Under the pieces are notes generated by a model. The model saw only the letters and a list, made by a program, of their open reading frames with translations. It was not told the origin of the DNA and did no database searches. From Burkholderiales bacterium (GTDB taxonomy: Bacteria; Pseudomonadota; Gammaproteobacteria; Burkholderiales; Burkholderiaceae_C): 64,000 bases of DNA. Every line of letters begins with the position of its first letter. The stretch's first letter is position 1. Shown here one piece after another: positions 28,438-37,802 of this stretch. The position numbers and the translations under genes were made by a program. Where the stretch lies: assembly GCA_947377275.1 (NCBI GenBank), contig CANCFV010000007.1, forward strand, positions 1 through 64,000. Direction: 5' to 3'.

Positions 28438-29337
28438 TCACATTGGCGTCATGAATCGGGTAAAGAAGCCGATCACGGGGCCCAGGTCCCAGCCGATGTA
28501 GGTCAGGCCGGGCACCTTGCCGTCCACGATGCTGCCCAGCGAGGTTTCGATCAGTTCACCGCTGAGGTAGATCTCGTCGGTGCGGATGAAAGTCAGGTTG
28601 CGGTCGTAGACGTGCAGTGTGCGGTCGCCTTCCAGGAAGTAGAGCTTGCCTTCTTCGTAGCCAATGAAGTGACGCAAGTGGCTCCGCAAGGTGGTGCCCG
28701 ACCAGCCTTGGGGGCCGTTCGGGAACGTGGTGACCGTGGAGTCAAAGTCCAGCGTACCGGTGCCGCGCAGGTAGAAGCTCAATGAGCCATCAGGGTCCAG
28801 CCAGACGGTGCGGTCGTCGCCCACGGCCAGCAGGTTGGGATTGCCCATCACCCTGGCGCCCTTTTGCGGGCCGTTCAGCAGGGTCTGACCGTAGCTGGTG
28901 TACACCGTGGCGGGCAGGTTGTCGGCATACCACTCGAACCAGTAGTTGCGCTCGGGCGTCTTGGGGTCAACGAAGTTGATTTGCCAGTCTTCGGTCAGGT
29001 CTTGGGCGCGCGTGAGGTTGGTCGAAGAGCCCATCACGTAGCCGGAACCCAAAAGGTAGCGCCACAGGCCGTCGCTGCTGGCTTTGTTGTTGCCGTCGCC
29101 GATCACCGCACCGGGGAACAGCTTGCGCAGCATCTGGTGCGGGCGCACGTCGTAGATCTTGGCGGGGTAGGCCTCACGGGGGTAGACCACGACGCCGCTG
29201 GACTCGTAACGAGCGTCTTCTTTGAAGCGAGACAAGTGTGAATAGCGGAAGTCAGTGCTGGTTTGCGCCAAGGTGCTGGTGGCGCTCGCCGCGACCAAGG
29301 CGACGCTCAGCAGGGCGCGTTGGATGTGCTTCTTCAT
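28438..29337 (-). CDS. Secreted hypothetical protein
   Basis: Signal peptide MKKHIQRALLSVALVAASATSTLAQ. Confidence 0.65.
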   Translation of the reverse strand: MKKHIQRALLSVALVAASATSTLAQTSTDFRYSHLSRFKEDARYESSGVVVYPREAYPAKIYDVRPHQMLRKLFPGAVIGDGNNKASSDGLWRYLLGSGYVMGSSTNLTRAQDLTEDWQINFVDPKTPERNYWFEWYADNLPATVYTSYGQTLLNGPQKGARVMGNPNLLAVGDDRTVWLDPDGSLSFYLRGTGTLDFDSTVTTFPNGPQGWSGTTLRSHLRHFIGYEEGKLYFLEGDRTLHVYDRNLTFIRTDEIYLSGELIETSLGSIVDGKVPGLTYIGWDLGPVIGFFTRFMTPM

Positions 29338-29347
29338 GGCGTGGTCC

Positions 29348-30034
29348 TCACTGGGCGATGTAGGGGGTCGTGGAAGTCGCGGCTCGCGGCGCCAGGTTGA
29401 TGCTCTGGACCAAGGTGCCGAAGTCAAGGGCCTTGATCAAGATGACCGACACGGCGTCCAGCGCCAGTGCGTTGGTGAACGAGGTGACGCTCTCAGGGGT
29501 GAGCCTCAGTTCTCCGAGCCTTTCTTCCAGCACAAATTTGCCCTGTGCATTGGGCTCAAAGACCATGGGGCGAATGACTTGGAAGTCGTAAATCGCTTGG
29601 TCCAGCGTCGTTTTGCCGCCGATCGGCGTCACATCCGCGATCACTTTTTTGCTGTGATAGTTGATGCGGAAGTTCGCCATGGTCAAGCCAACGCGCTGGC
29701 CGGTTTTTTTGATCACACGGGTGATTTCCAGTGCCGATCCTATGGAACCACCCTTGTAGGTGCCGCCCGCCAGTCCTGTGAACTTGCTGGGGCCCAGGTA
29801 GATCTCCGTGATGGGCAGACGGTAGGCATCTGGCGTTGCTTGGGCGTTGCCGCGCGCAGTGATCGTGACGTTCTTGAGTTCAAAGGCGCCAATGGCGTCT
29901 TCCGAGAAAGTCTGAAACGAGTCTGCCGTGAGGGTGTTGATCAGGATGCGGGTCTGGGCCATGGCCGCAGCACTGCAAAGGCTCATCACCAAGGGGGCGA
30001 GCAGCTTGGACGTGGGGCGAAAAAAAGACTTCAT
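29348..30034 (-). CDS. Secreted hypothetical protein
   Basis: Signal peptide MKSFFRPTSKLLAPLVMSLCSAAAMAQ; 10 nt from its downstream partner. Confidence 0.65.
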   Translation of the reverse strand: MKSFFRPTSKLLAPLVMSLCSAAAMAQTRILINTLTADSFQTFSEDAIGAFELKNVTITARGNAQATPDAYRLPITEIYLGPSKFTGLAGGTYKGGSIGSALEITRVIKKTGQRVGLTMANFRINYHSKKVIADVTPIGGKTTLDQAIYDFQVIRPMVFEPNAQGKFVLEERLGELRLTPESVTSFTNALALDAVSVILIKALDFGTLVQSINLAPRAATSTTPYIAQ

Positions 30035-30105
30035 GTTGCTCTGTCCGTGTGATGGTGATGCACTCACCGGATGGTTAACACTGATGTACGTTATATGTCG
30101 CCAAT

Positions 30106-30990
30106 TCAACGCTTCTTGTCGGATCGACGCATGGCGAACCCCAGTCCGGCCAGACCGAGGCCCATCATCATCCAGGTGCTGCTCTCGGGCACCGCGGGCG
30201 CCAGCGACACGTCGAAGTACATCTGGTCGTTGCTGTTGCCGAGGTAGCGGTAGCTGTAGCCGTTGAAGGTGCCACTTGCGTTTTGGGCCAGCGTGCTCAG
30301 CGTCAAGCCCGAGAGCTTGCCGCTGGCAAACGATTTCCAGCTGCCGTAGGTGGACTCCAGCCCCGCGGCGTATTTGCCCGTGGGCATGTAGTAGTACTCC
30401 AGCGTGCCGTCGGCCGCCACGTTCATCAGGTAGTCGTCAGAGATGTCGGTGTTGCCGCCCATGTCCAGCAGACCCACGCCGCGCTGCACGCTTTTGCCGT
30501 TCAGTGAGCCGCCGCCGCTGAAGGTGGTCCAGGTGTCATTGCGGCCAATGACGTGGTTGCCCAGCTCGCCGTACCACGCGGTGCCCACGTTGTCCGCGTA
30601 GTACATGACGTTGTTGGTTGCGCCCAGGTAGTTGGCGTTTTGCACATTCAGGCCGCTCAGGTCGCCGCCGGTGAGCGTTTTGGAGGTGCCGGCGCAGCAA
30701 TATGGCGTGCCTGTGCTCAGGTAGGGGTAGTAGTGCTCAAGGTAGCCCGCCGAGTTCATGATGTGGAAGGCGCCGTCTTCGACGCCCATCCAGCGCGAGG
30801 CCTCGATCTGTGAGATGTTCTTGCCGCTGAATTCTCCCAAGGTGCCCGTGAGCTGGCCATTGCCTGTCCAGGTGCTCAGGTTTTTGCCCGTCACTTCGTC
30901 ATAGACCCAGACTTCGGCGTGGACGGTTGCGCCCACCAGAAAGCTGCTTGCGATCAGCCATTTGGCGATGGCATTTTTAGATTGACCCAT
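30106..30990 (-). CDS. Exported protein with variant PEP-CTERM sorting signal
   Basis: N-terminal signal; C-terminus VPESSTWMMMGLGLAGLGFAMRRSDKKR. Confidence 0.75.
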   Translation of the reverse strand: MGQSKNAIAKWLIASSFLVGATVHAEVWVYDEVTGKNLSTWTGNGQLTGTLGEFSGKNISQIEASRWMGVEDGAFHIMNSAGYLEHYYPYLSTGTPYCCAGTSKTLTGGDLSGLNVQNANYLGATNNVMYYADNVGTAWYGELGNHVIGRNDTWTTFSGGGSLNGKSVQRGVGLLDMGGNTDISDDYLMNVAADGTLEYYYMPTGKYAAGLESTYGSWKSFASGKLSGLTLSTLAQNASGTFNGYSYRYLGNSNDQMYFDVSLAPAVPESSTWMMMGLGLAGLGFAMRRSDKKR

Positions 30991-31212
30991 GTCGAAACCT
31001 TTGGATGTGAATCAGAATGTAAACATTACACCACCGTAAAGTTAACTTTGCATCCCGTGAGCGAGGGAGTGCGTATTTCTCATCACAGGGACTTCCCTGA
31101 CTGATCAGATCCACCCAAGCCGGGCTTGCTCAGAGGGGATGCAGGGGCCTTTCTGGGGCATGATCAGCGCGCCACAAGTGCCTTGTGGGACACGCGCAAC
31201 CACTCATCAGCC

Positions 31213-31941
31213 ATGAACCGTCGACCTGCCGCCAGTGGCGCTTCCTCGCCTTCCGGTGTCGTCAAGAGCAAGGGCGGGCGCCCGCCCAAGACCTACATCG
31301 AGACCGAGGATGTGCGCCGCCGCCTCAAGACGGCTGCTGCAAAAGAGTTCGCTGAGAAGGGTTACCACGGCATGTCTGTGGAGGGCATCCTGGCGCACAG
31401 CGGGCTGTCGCGTCCGACCTTCTATCGCTACTTCGCCAACGTCGATGAAGTGATCGGTGTGGTGCTTGCCGACGTCAATGGCCGCTTGATTCAGGATGTG
31501 CGGGCCGCTGTGGCCAACGCGCCTGACCCGGTCAGCAAGGCCGAGTCCGGCTTGATGGCTTGGCGCAAGTGGGGCGAGTGGGTGGGGCCGATGTTGCCGT
31601 CCATTTACGCGCAACTGCACAACCCCAACGGCCCCGTGCGGGTGCTCCGCAACCAGGTGGTCAATGTGCTGTATCAGGACATTGACGAGATTTGCCGCCA
31701 GCTGGGCCGTGCGCCGGTGCCACGCATCTTGCTGGAAACGTTCATCGTGGGGGTCGAATACCTGGGCTACCGTTTTCATTGCGGTGAAGACGCCGGTAGC
31801 CCAGAGAACTGGGAGCAGACCCGCGAGGCCATGCTCCGCTTGGTGCTGGGTTTGTTGGGCGGTCAACCGGAGTGGCAGAGCGCCTCCCAGTTGGCTGACG
31901 GCCTGGGCATCCGGTTGGACAAGCCCAAACCCTCGGCCTGA
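31213..31941 (+). CDS. TetR-family transcriptional regulator
   Basis: RLKTAAAKEFAEKGYHGMSVEGILAHSGLSRPTFYRYFANVDE HTH. Confidence 0.88.
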   Translation: MNRRPAASGASSPSGVVKSKGGRPPKTYIETEDVRRRLKTAAAKEFAEKGYHGMSVEGILAHSGLSRPTFYRYFANVDEVIGVVLADVNGRLIQDVRAAVANAPDPVSKAESGLMAWRKWGEWVGPMLPSIYAQLHNPNGPVRVLRNQVVNVLYQDIDEICRQLGRAPVPRILLETFIVGVEYLGYRFHCGEDAGSPENWEQTREAMLRLVLGLLGGQPEWQSASQLADGLGIRLDKPKPSA

Positions 31942-31958
31942 CCGTCAGGCAAAGGCCC

Positions 31959-33236
31959 TCAGGCCTTGCTGACCTTCACCGCTGACACATCACGCAAGGT
32001 GGGGGCTTGATGCCCGAACAGCACCGGTAGGTAGTCGCGCTGCTGGGCTCGGCCTCTCTGCATGAGCCAAGCTTCACCGCCGGGCATCGCGCGTGCCAGG
32101 CGGTGCAGGGTTTGGTTGAAGAGCACCATGAGCACGGGGTACCAAGGCAGGGTCCACACGGGCAGGCCGAGGGCCTTGAGGGTTTCGTTGCCCATGCACA
32201 GGCGAGCCAGGCTCAGTTGCATCGACCTGTTGACGCGGCCTTGCAGCCAACCCAACCGTGGGTAATGCCGTTGCAGGGGCTCGTTGGCCAGGGCTTGCGC
32301 CAGACGTGCGCTGTCGGCGTCGGCCATGCGTTGGCTCAGCAGGTTTTTGTAAAGCAGTTGCAGGCCTGAGCGTTCGCCTTCGTGCAGGTCGTGCAAGCGC
32401 GACTCGTCCACGCCATTGACCCAGGCGATGTAACGCCACAGGTGCATCACCGCGGCCTTGTCGGCAGGGCTCACGGGCACGCCCACCAGCTTGAGCGCCA
32501 GCAGGTACACGGTGCTGAACCCCAGGTAGGTGGCTTGCATGTCGGTCTGGCTCACGGGGATGCCCAGGTCTGCCCAGTCCCAGGTGGGCTGGCGCCCGAC
32601 GTGGGCCCTGACCATCGCGTGGATGATGCGCACACGCAGGGTGCTTTTGAAGCCGGCGCCGGTGCGCGCCATGGCGCCGGGCTCGGTGACGTCGATCCAC
32701 CATTTGGTCGTCTCGGCGATGCGCCGGGCGGCGCCTTTTTCGAGGGCGCCCGTGGCCAACAGCGTTTGGTTGACGGCCGCGAGTTGGTAGCCGGCCATCA
32801 GGCCCGTGACCGCCAGGCCGCGCATGCCAGCGCGGCCACCCAGGCCAGAGACGCGGCCACCGTGATCCAGCAGGGCCTCGTCCACCCAAGCGGGACGCTT
32901 CTCGACGTGTTCAAAGAAGGCGCGCAGTTCGGGTGATGGGTTGGCCACGGCTTGGAGCCCTTGTTCGATGGCCAGGTTGACTTGCTCCCAGGCCTGACGC
33001 ATGCCACTGGCTTGCATCCATGTGGCGAGCTGGTCTGCCAGGGGGTCACCTGCAAGCAGGCCCTCGCCCAGGGTGCGCCATTCGTCTTCCGTGGGCTCGC
33101 GGCGGTCTGCCTGGGCGAGTTGGGTGACGAACAGTTGGGCTGCGCGTTGCGCGCGCTCGATGTCGCTGCGGTGGCGGCGTGGCAGTGATGTGCTGCGAGG
33201 CATGGTGTGTGGGCTGGCGGCTTCTGGGGCGGTCAT
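31959..33236 (-). CDS. Oxygenase MpaB family / DUF2236 (latex-clearing-protein-like)
   Basis: RVRIIHAMVRAHV..., GIPVSQTDMQATYLGFSTVYLLALKLVGV, YIAWVNGVDESRL; start could be 33203. Confidence 0.7.
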   Translation of the reverse strand: MTAPEAASPHTMPRSTSLPRRHRSDIERAQRAAQLFVTQLAQADRREPTEDEWRTLGEGLLAGDPLADQLATWMQASGMRQAWEQVNLAIEQGLQAVANPSPELRAFFEHVEKRPAWVDEALLDHGGRVSGLGGRAGMRGLAVTGLMAGYQLAAVNQTLLATGALEKGAARRIAETTKWWIDVTEPGAMARTGAGFKSTLRVRIIHAMVRAHVGRQPTWDWADLGIPVSQTDMQATYLGFSTVYLLALKLVGVPVSPADKAAVMHLWRYIAWVNGVDESRLHDLHEGERSGLQLLYKNLLSQRMADADSARLAQALANEPLQRHYPRLGWLQGRVNRSMQLSLARLCMGNETLKALGLPVWTLPWYPVLMVLFNQTLHRLARAMPGGEAWLMQRGRAQQRDYLPVLFGHQAPTLRDVSAVKVSKA

Positions 33237-33406
33237 GGCGCGGGCTCTGGGTCAAGGAAGAGGTCGAGGATGGACGTGGCGCCGGGCGGTTGTTGCCGGT
33301 GATGAAAGGGCTTTTGTCAGACAAAGAAGCCATGCGTAGCTTTGTGGGACGAGCTGGCACAGATGGTGAACTTGCTCGGCCGTTTTGGCTTGTGTTTACT
33401 GGCTGA

Positions 33407-34201
33407 TCAAGGGAAATCACCAGGGGGGGCATCGCCCGGCCTGCGTGCCAGCTGAATGTGGCGAGACCCCGAGACGATGTCGCTGGGGCGCAGGCCGGTG
33501 ATCTGCCGGATTGAGCGGCTGAAGTGGCTGGCATCGGGGTAGCCCAGGGCCTGGGCCATGTCGGTCAGGTTCTCTCCGCTGCGGACCAAGCCCAGCAGGG
33601 CGCGTGCGCGTTTCCAGCTGCGCAGCGTTCGAAAGCCCACGCCCAGCTCCTCTTTGAAGAGGTGCATGAAGCGGGAACTCGACAGGCCGCACAGGGCCGC
33701 GGCCTCGGCGGCCGAGACTTGGCTTGTGACGTGCTGGCGCAGGTGGTGCAAGGCCAGGCTCACCCTGGGGTCGGGCTCGCGCTGGGGCAGGGGCGCGCCC
33801 AGCAAGAGGGTGTCCAGGGCCGTGTCGCTCATGGCGGCGGGTGGCAGAGGGCCCGTGGCGGGCGTGTGCCACCAGGGGGCCAGGCGCTCGGCCCAGGCGT
33901 GTCCCTCAGCGGGGTGCTGTGCGAGCAAGGCAGGGATGTGCTCGACGTCTGTGAACTCGGGCTCGACCATCATGCACATCACCCAGGGGCTGCTGCTCTG
34001 CACCGTGTGTGGCGTGTGCGGTGGCACCCACATCACCGAAGCGTGGGCTTGGTCGCCGTCGGGTGTCTGCAATGACAAGGTACCTTGCGGGGCTGCGTAG
34101 AGGGTGGCTGCACCAAACAAGCGCTGGCCAGGCGAGCCCAGCACGCCCGCGTACAAGATGCGGTCGTCGGTGAGGGAGAGGTAGCTGGGGGGCTGCGCCA
34201 T
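33407..34201 (-). CDS. AraC-family transcriptional regulator
   Basis: Cupin-like N-terminus and SAAEAAALCGLSSSRFMHLFKEELGVGFRTLRSWKRARALL ... ALGYPDASHFSRSIRQ. Confidence 0.85.
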   Translation of the reverse strand: MAQPPSYLSLTDDRILYAGVLGSPGQRLFGAATLYAAPQGTLSLQTPDGDQAHASVMWVPPHTPHTVQSSSPWVMCMMVEPEFTDVEHIPALLAQHPAEGHAWAERLAPWWHTPATGPLPPAAMSDTALDTLLLGAPLPQREPDPRVSLALHHLRQHVTSQVSAAEAAALCGLSSSRFMHLFKEELGVGFRTLRSWKRARALLGLVRSGENLTDMAQALGYPDASHFSRSIRQITGLRPSDIVSGSRHIQLARRPGDAPPGDFP

Positions 34202-34313
34202 GGCGTGATCCTGCCATGACCCGCATGGTCGTTTGGCCGATGGCTTGGCCTTGGCGCTGCGCTGTGGGTCCGTTGGCGCAAAGTAGACTGCGGTGCTGCC
34301 GCCTCATCCACCC

Positions 34314-37300
34314 ATGCACCCTGTCATCCCACCTGGCCTGATCGCTCTGCACGGCAACCGTGCCGAAGACCTGGTCGACACCGTTTTTGCCTGGCTCAAA
34401 CGCCAGCCGCTGGGCCCGCTCGAAGAAGAAGTCGTGCTGGTGCAGAGCAACGGCATGGCCGAGTGGTTCAAGATGGCGCTGGCCAGCCAGGGCGGCGTGT
34501 GCGCGGCCACGCGGGTGGAGTTGCCCGCGCGCTTCATGTGGCGCACCTACCGGCAGGTGCTGGGGCGCGAGCAGGTGCCCGCCCATTCGGCCACCGACAA
34601 GTCAGCCTTGACCTGGCGTTTGATGCACTTGCTGCCGAGCTTGCTGACCCAAGAGGGCTTCGAGCCCGTGGCCGGCTTTCTGGAAGCGGACGAGCCCGAT
34701 CGCCTGTTTCAGCTGGCCAGCCGCTTGGCCGACCTGTTCGACCAATACCAGGTCTACCGACCCGATTGGCTGGAGGCCTGGGGGCAGGGCACTGACGCCT
34801 TGGCCGCGCCCACCCGCGCCGATGTGCCTGTGCCGCCCGACCAGCGCTGGCAGCCGCGGCTGTGGCGCGCCCTGATGGCCACCTTGAGCGAGCCTGAGCA
34901 AGCCACCATCCGCCCGCGTTTGCATGAGCGGGTGCTGCAGGCACTGCAAAGCGATGCGCCCACCGCAACCCCTTTGGCGCGCCGCGTGGTTTTGTTTGGC
35001 ATGACGCACGTGCCCTTGGCCACGCTGCACACGCTGGCCGCGCTGGCCACACGCAGCCAGGTGCTCTTGGCCATCCCCAACCCCTGCCGCTTCCATTGGG
35101 CCGACATCATGGACGGCCGCGAGCTGCTGCGCCTGGCGCACCGACGTCACCCTTTGCGCGAAGGCCGCGACTTGGCCGAGTTGCCTTTGGACCAGATGCA
35201 CGCCCACGCCCACCCGCTGCTGGCGGCTTGGGGCCGGCAAGGGCGCGACTTTGTCCGCCAGCTTGATGCCTTTGACGAAGCCCGCACGCAGCGCGAAGAC
35301 CTGCCCGTGCCGCGCATCGACCTGTTTGACGACGATGACCCCGAAGACGCGTCTTTGCTGACCCAAGTGCAGCACCGCATCCGCGACCTGACGCCCCTGG
35401 CCGAACATCCGCCTCGCACCTTGTCGTCCACCGACCGGTCCATCGTTTTTCATGTGGCCCACAGCATCGTGCGCGAGGTCGAGGTGTTGCACGACCAACT
35501 GCTGCAGATGCTGGCCGACACCACAGCGGCATCGCCCCTGCAGCCGCGCGATGTGGTCGTGATGGTGCCCGACATCGACACCGTGGCTCCTGCCATCCGG
35601 GCCGTGTTCGGGCAGCACCCCCGGCACGATGCCAGACACATCCCCTTCGACATCGCCGACCTGAGCTCCCGCGCCAACAGCCCCATGGTGGGCGTGCTCG
35701 ACTGGCTGCTGCGCCTGCCTCAGCACCGCTGCCGCTTTACCGAGTTGCGTGACCTGCTGGATGTGCCCTCGGTCGCCGCGCGCTTTGGCCTGCCGCTGGA
35801 AGACCTGCCCACGCTGACCCGCTGGATGACTGGCGCCGGCATCCGTTGGGGCTTGAACCAGTCGCAGCGTGCCGACCTGGACCTGGCCGCTTGCGGTCAC
35901 CAGAACACGGGATGGTTCGGCCTGCGCCGCATGCTGCTGGGCTACGCCGCAGGTGCCACCGCCTTCGATGGCATCGAGCCTTACGACGAAGTGGCGGGGC
36001 TGGATGCCGAATTGGCCGGATCACTGGCCTGTTTGCTCGAACGCCTGCAGCACTGGTGGGGCGTGATGCGGGTCGATGCCACGCCGATGCAGTGGGCCGA
36101 GCGGGGCCGTGCCTTGCTGGCCGACATGTTCTTGCCCGCTGACGAAGCCGATCGCCAGACCCTGGGTGCTTTGGACGATGCGCTCAACGCCTGGTTGGAT
36201 GCCTGCGACCAGGCTGGCTTTGACGAGCCCGTGCCCCTGCAGGTGGCACGCACCGCTTGGCTCGAAGAGCTGGAGCAACCCACGCTGAACAAGCGTTTTC
36301 GGGCGGGCGGCGTGACCTTTTGCACCCTGATGCCGATGCGGGCCATCCCCTTTGAGGTGGTGTGCCTGCTGGGCATGAACGATGGTGACTACCCCCGCCG
36401 CAGCACCCGCAGCGACTTCGACCTCATGGCCTTGCCTGGTCAGATCAGACCCGGCGACCGCTCGGGTCGTGACGACGACCGCCAGCTCATGCTCGAAGCC
36501 TTGCTGTCGGCCCGTCGCACCCTGTACGTGAGCTGGACGGGGCGCAGCGTGCGCGACAACGCCGAGCAACCGCCCTCGGTGCTGGTGTCGCAACTGCGCG
36601 ATTACCTGGCCGCTGGTTGGGGCGACGACGTCGTGCCTGCGCGCACCACCGAGTACCCGCTGCAACCGTTCAGCCGCCGCTATTTCGAACCGGGCAGCCC
36701 CTTGTTCACCCATGCGCGTGAGTGGCGTGCGGCCCACCTGGGCGCCGAGTTGTCGCCCACCCAGCCGCTGCCCTTGCGCGCGTCGGTGGGCGACGAACGC
36801 GCGCCATTGACCGCGGCGCAACTCAACACCTTTTTACGCAACCCCGTGAAGGCCTTTTTCCGCGAGACGCTGCACGTGGTGTTCGACGAGATCGAAGCCG
36901 ATGGCGCCGATGAAGAGTCCTTCCAGCTGCAAGGCCTGGAAGCGCACCAGTTGGTCGATGGCTTGCTGACCCAGGTGCTGGCGCTGATGGCCCCCGATCT
37001 GCAAGACCTGGCCTCTTTGGATGTGACCCAAGCCGCGGTGCGCATGGGCGCTTTGATCACCACCGGCTTGCAGCAACTGCGCGACGCCGGTCACCTGCCT
37101 TTGGGTGCTTTGGGCGACCGTGCTCAGCAGCAACTGGGGGCCATGCTGCAGCCCATGCTGAGCACTTGGCTGCAGTGGCAGGCGCAGCACCCCCATGTGG
37201 CCCAACGCCAGCACGTCGAGGTCCGGCACGACGGCATCGCTATCGACGATTGGCTCGACCACTTGCGCCGTGCCGACGATGGCAGTGGCGAGCTGGTGGC

Positions 37301-37802
37301 TTTGTCCATCATGGCGGGTGGCATCAGCGTGTCGGGCAAAGGCGAAGCGCCACAGGTGCACAAGCTGATCGGCCACTGGGTGCGCAGCCTGCTGGCCGCT
37401 CACCACGGCCTGCGCCTGCGCCACGTTGTGATCGCCCGTGACGCGGTGCTGAACATTGAACCTGCCTCGGCCGAGGGCGCCACCGAAGTCCTTCAAACCT
37501 TGCTGACCCATTGGCGCGACGGCCTGCGCGAGCCGCTGCCCGTGGCCCCGCGCACGGCCTTGGCCTTCTTGGAAGCCAAAGATGCTGAGGGTGCCTTTGA
37601 GGGCGGCTTCGAGCAAAGTGGCGAGGGCGACGAGGCCTGCTTGGCTCGCACCTATGCCGACTTCGAGGCGCTCACCGCCGATGGCCGCTTCCCGGATCTG
37701 GCCGCTGCCTTGTACATGCCCCTGCAAGCCTGGGCGGCTGAATGCGTGAGCACCCAGCCACATGGCGATGGCCTTTGGGGCGACGAGGAGGCGGCCACAT
37801 GA
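34314..37802 (+). CDS. recC: Exodeoxyribonuclease V subunit gamma
   Basis: LYGNRAEDL-like start (IALHGNRAEDLVDTVFAWL), VQSNGMAEWFKMALA; upstream of recB. Confidence 0.92.
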   Translation: MHPVIPPGLIALHGNRAEDLVDTVFAWLKRQPLGPLEEEVVLVQSNGMAEWFKMALASQGGVCAATRVELPARFMWRTYRQVLGREQVPAHSATDKSALTWRLMHLLPSLLTQEGFEPVAGFLEADEPDRLFQLASRLADLFDQYQVYRPDWLEAWGQGTDALAAPTRADVPVPPDQRWQPRLWRALMATLSEPEQATIRPRLHERVLQALQSDAPTATPLARRVVLFGMTHVPLATLHTLAALATRSQVLLAIPNPCRFHWADIMDGRELLRLAHRRHPLREGRDLAELPLDQMHAHAHPLLAAWGRQGRDFVRQLDAFDEARTQREDLPVPRIDLFDDDDPEDASLLTQVQHRIRDLTPLAEHPPRTLSSTDRSIVFHVAHSIVREVEVLHDQLLQMLADTTAASPLQPRDVVVMVPDIDTVAPAIRAVFGQHPRHDARHIPFDIADLSSRANSPMVGVLDWLLRLPQHRCRFTELRDLLDVPSVAARFGLPLEDLPTLTRWMTGAGIRWGLNQSQRADLDLAACGHQNTGWFGLRRMLLGYAAGATAFDGIEPYDEVAGLDAELAGSLACLLERLQHWWGVMRVDATPMQWAERGRALLADMFLPADEADRQTLGALDDALNAWLDACDQAGFDEPVPLQVARTAWLEELEQPTLNKRFRAGGVTFCTLMPMRAIPFEVVCLLGMNDGDYPRRSTRSDFDLMALPGQIRPGDRSGRDDDRQLMLEALLSARRTLYVSWTGRSVRDNAEQPPSVLVSQLRDYLAAGWGDDVVPARTTEYPLQPFSRRYFEPGSPLFTHAREWRAAHLGAELSPTQPLPLRASVGDERAPLTAAQLNTFLRNPVKAFFRETLHVVFDEIEADGADEESFQLQGLEAHQLVDGLLTQVLALMAPDLQDLASLDVTQAAVRMGALITTGLQQLRDAGHLPLGALGDRAQQQLGAMLQPMLSTWLQWQAQHPHVAQRQHVEVRHDGIAIDDWLDHLRRADDGSGELVALSIMAGGISVSGKGEAPQVHKLIGHWVRSLLAAHHGLRLRHVVIARDAVLNIEPASAEGATEVLQTLLTHWRDGLREPLPVAPRTALAFLEAKDAEGAFEGGFEQSGEGDEACLARTYADFEALTADGRFPDLAAALYMPLQAWAAECVSTQPHGDGLWGDEEAAT

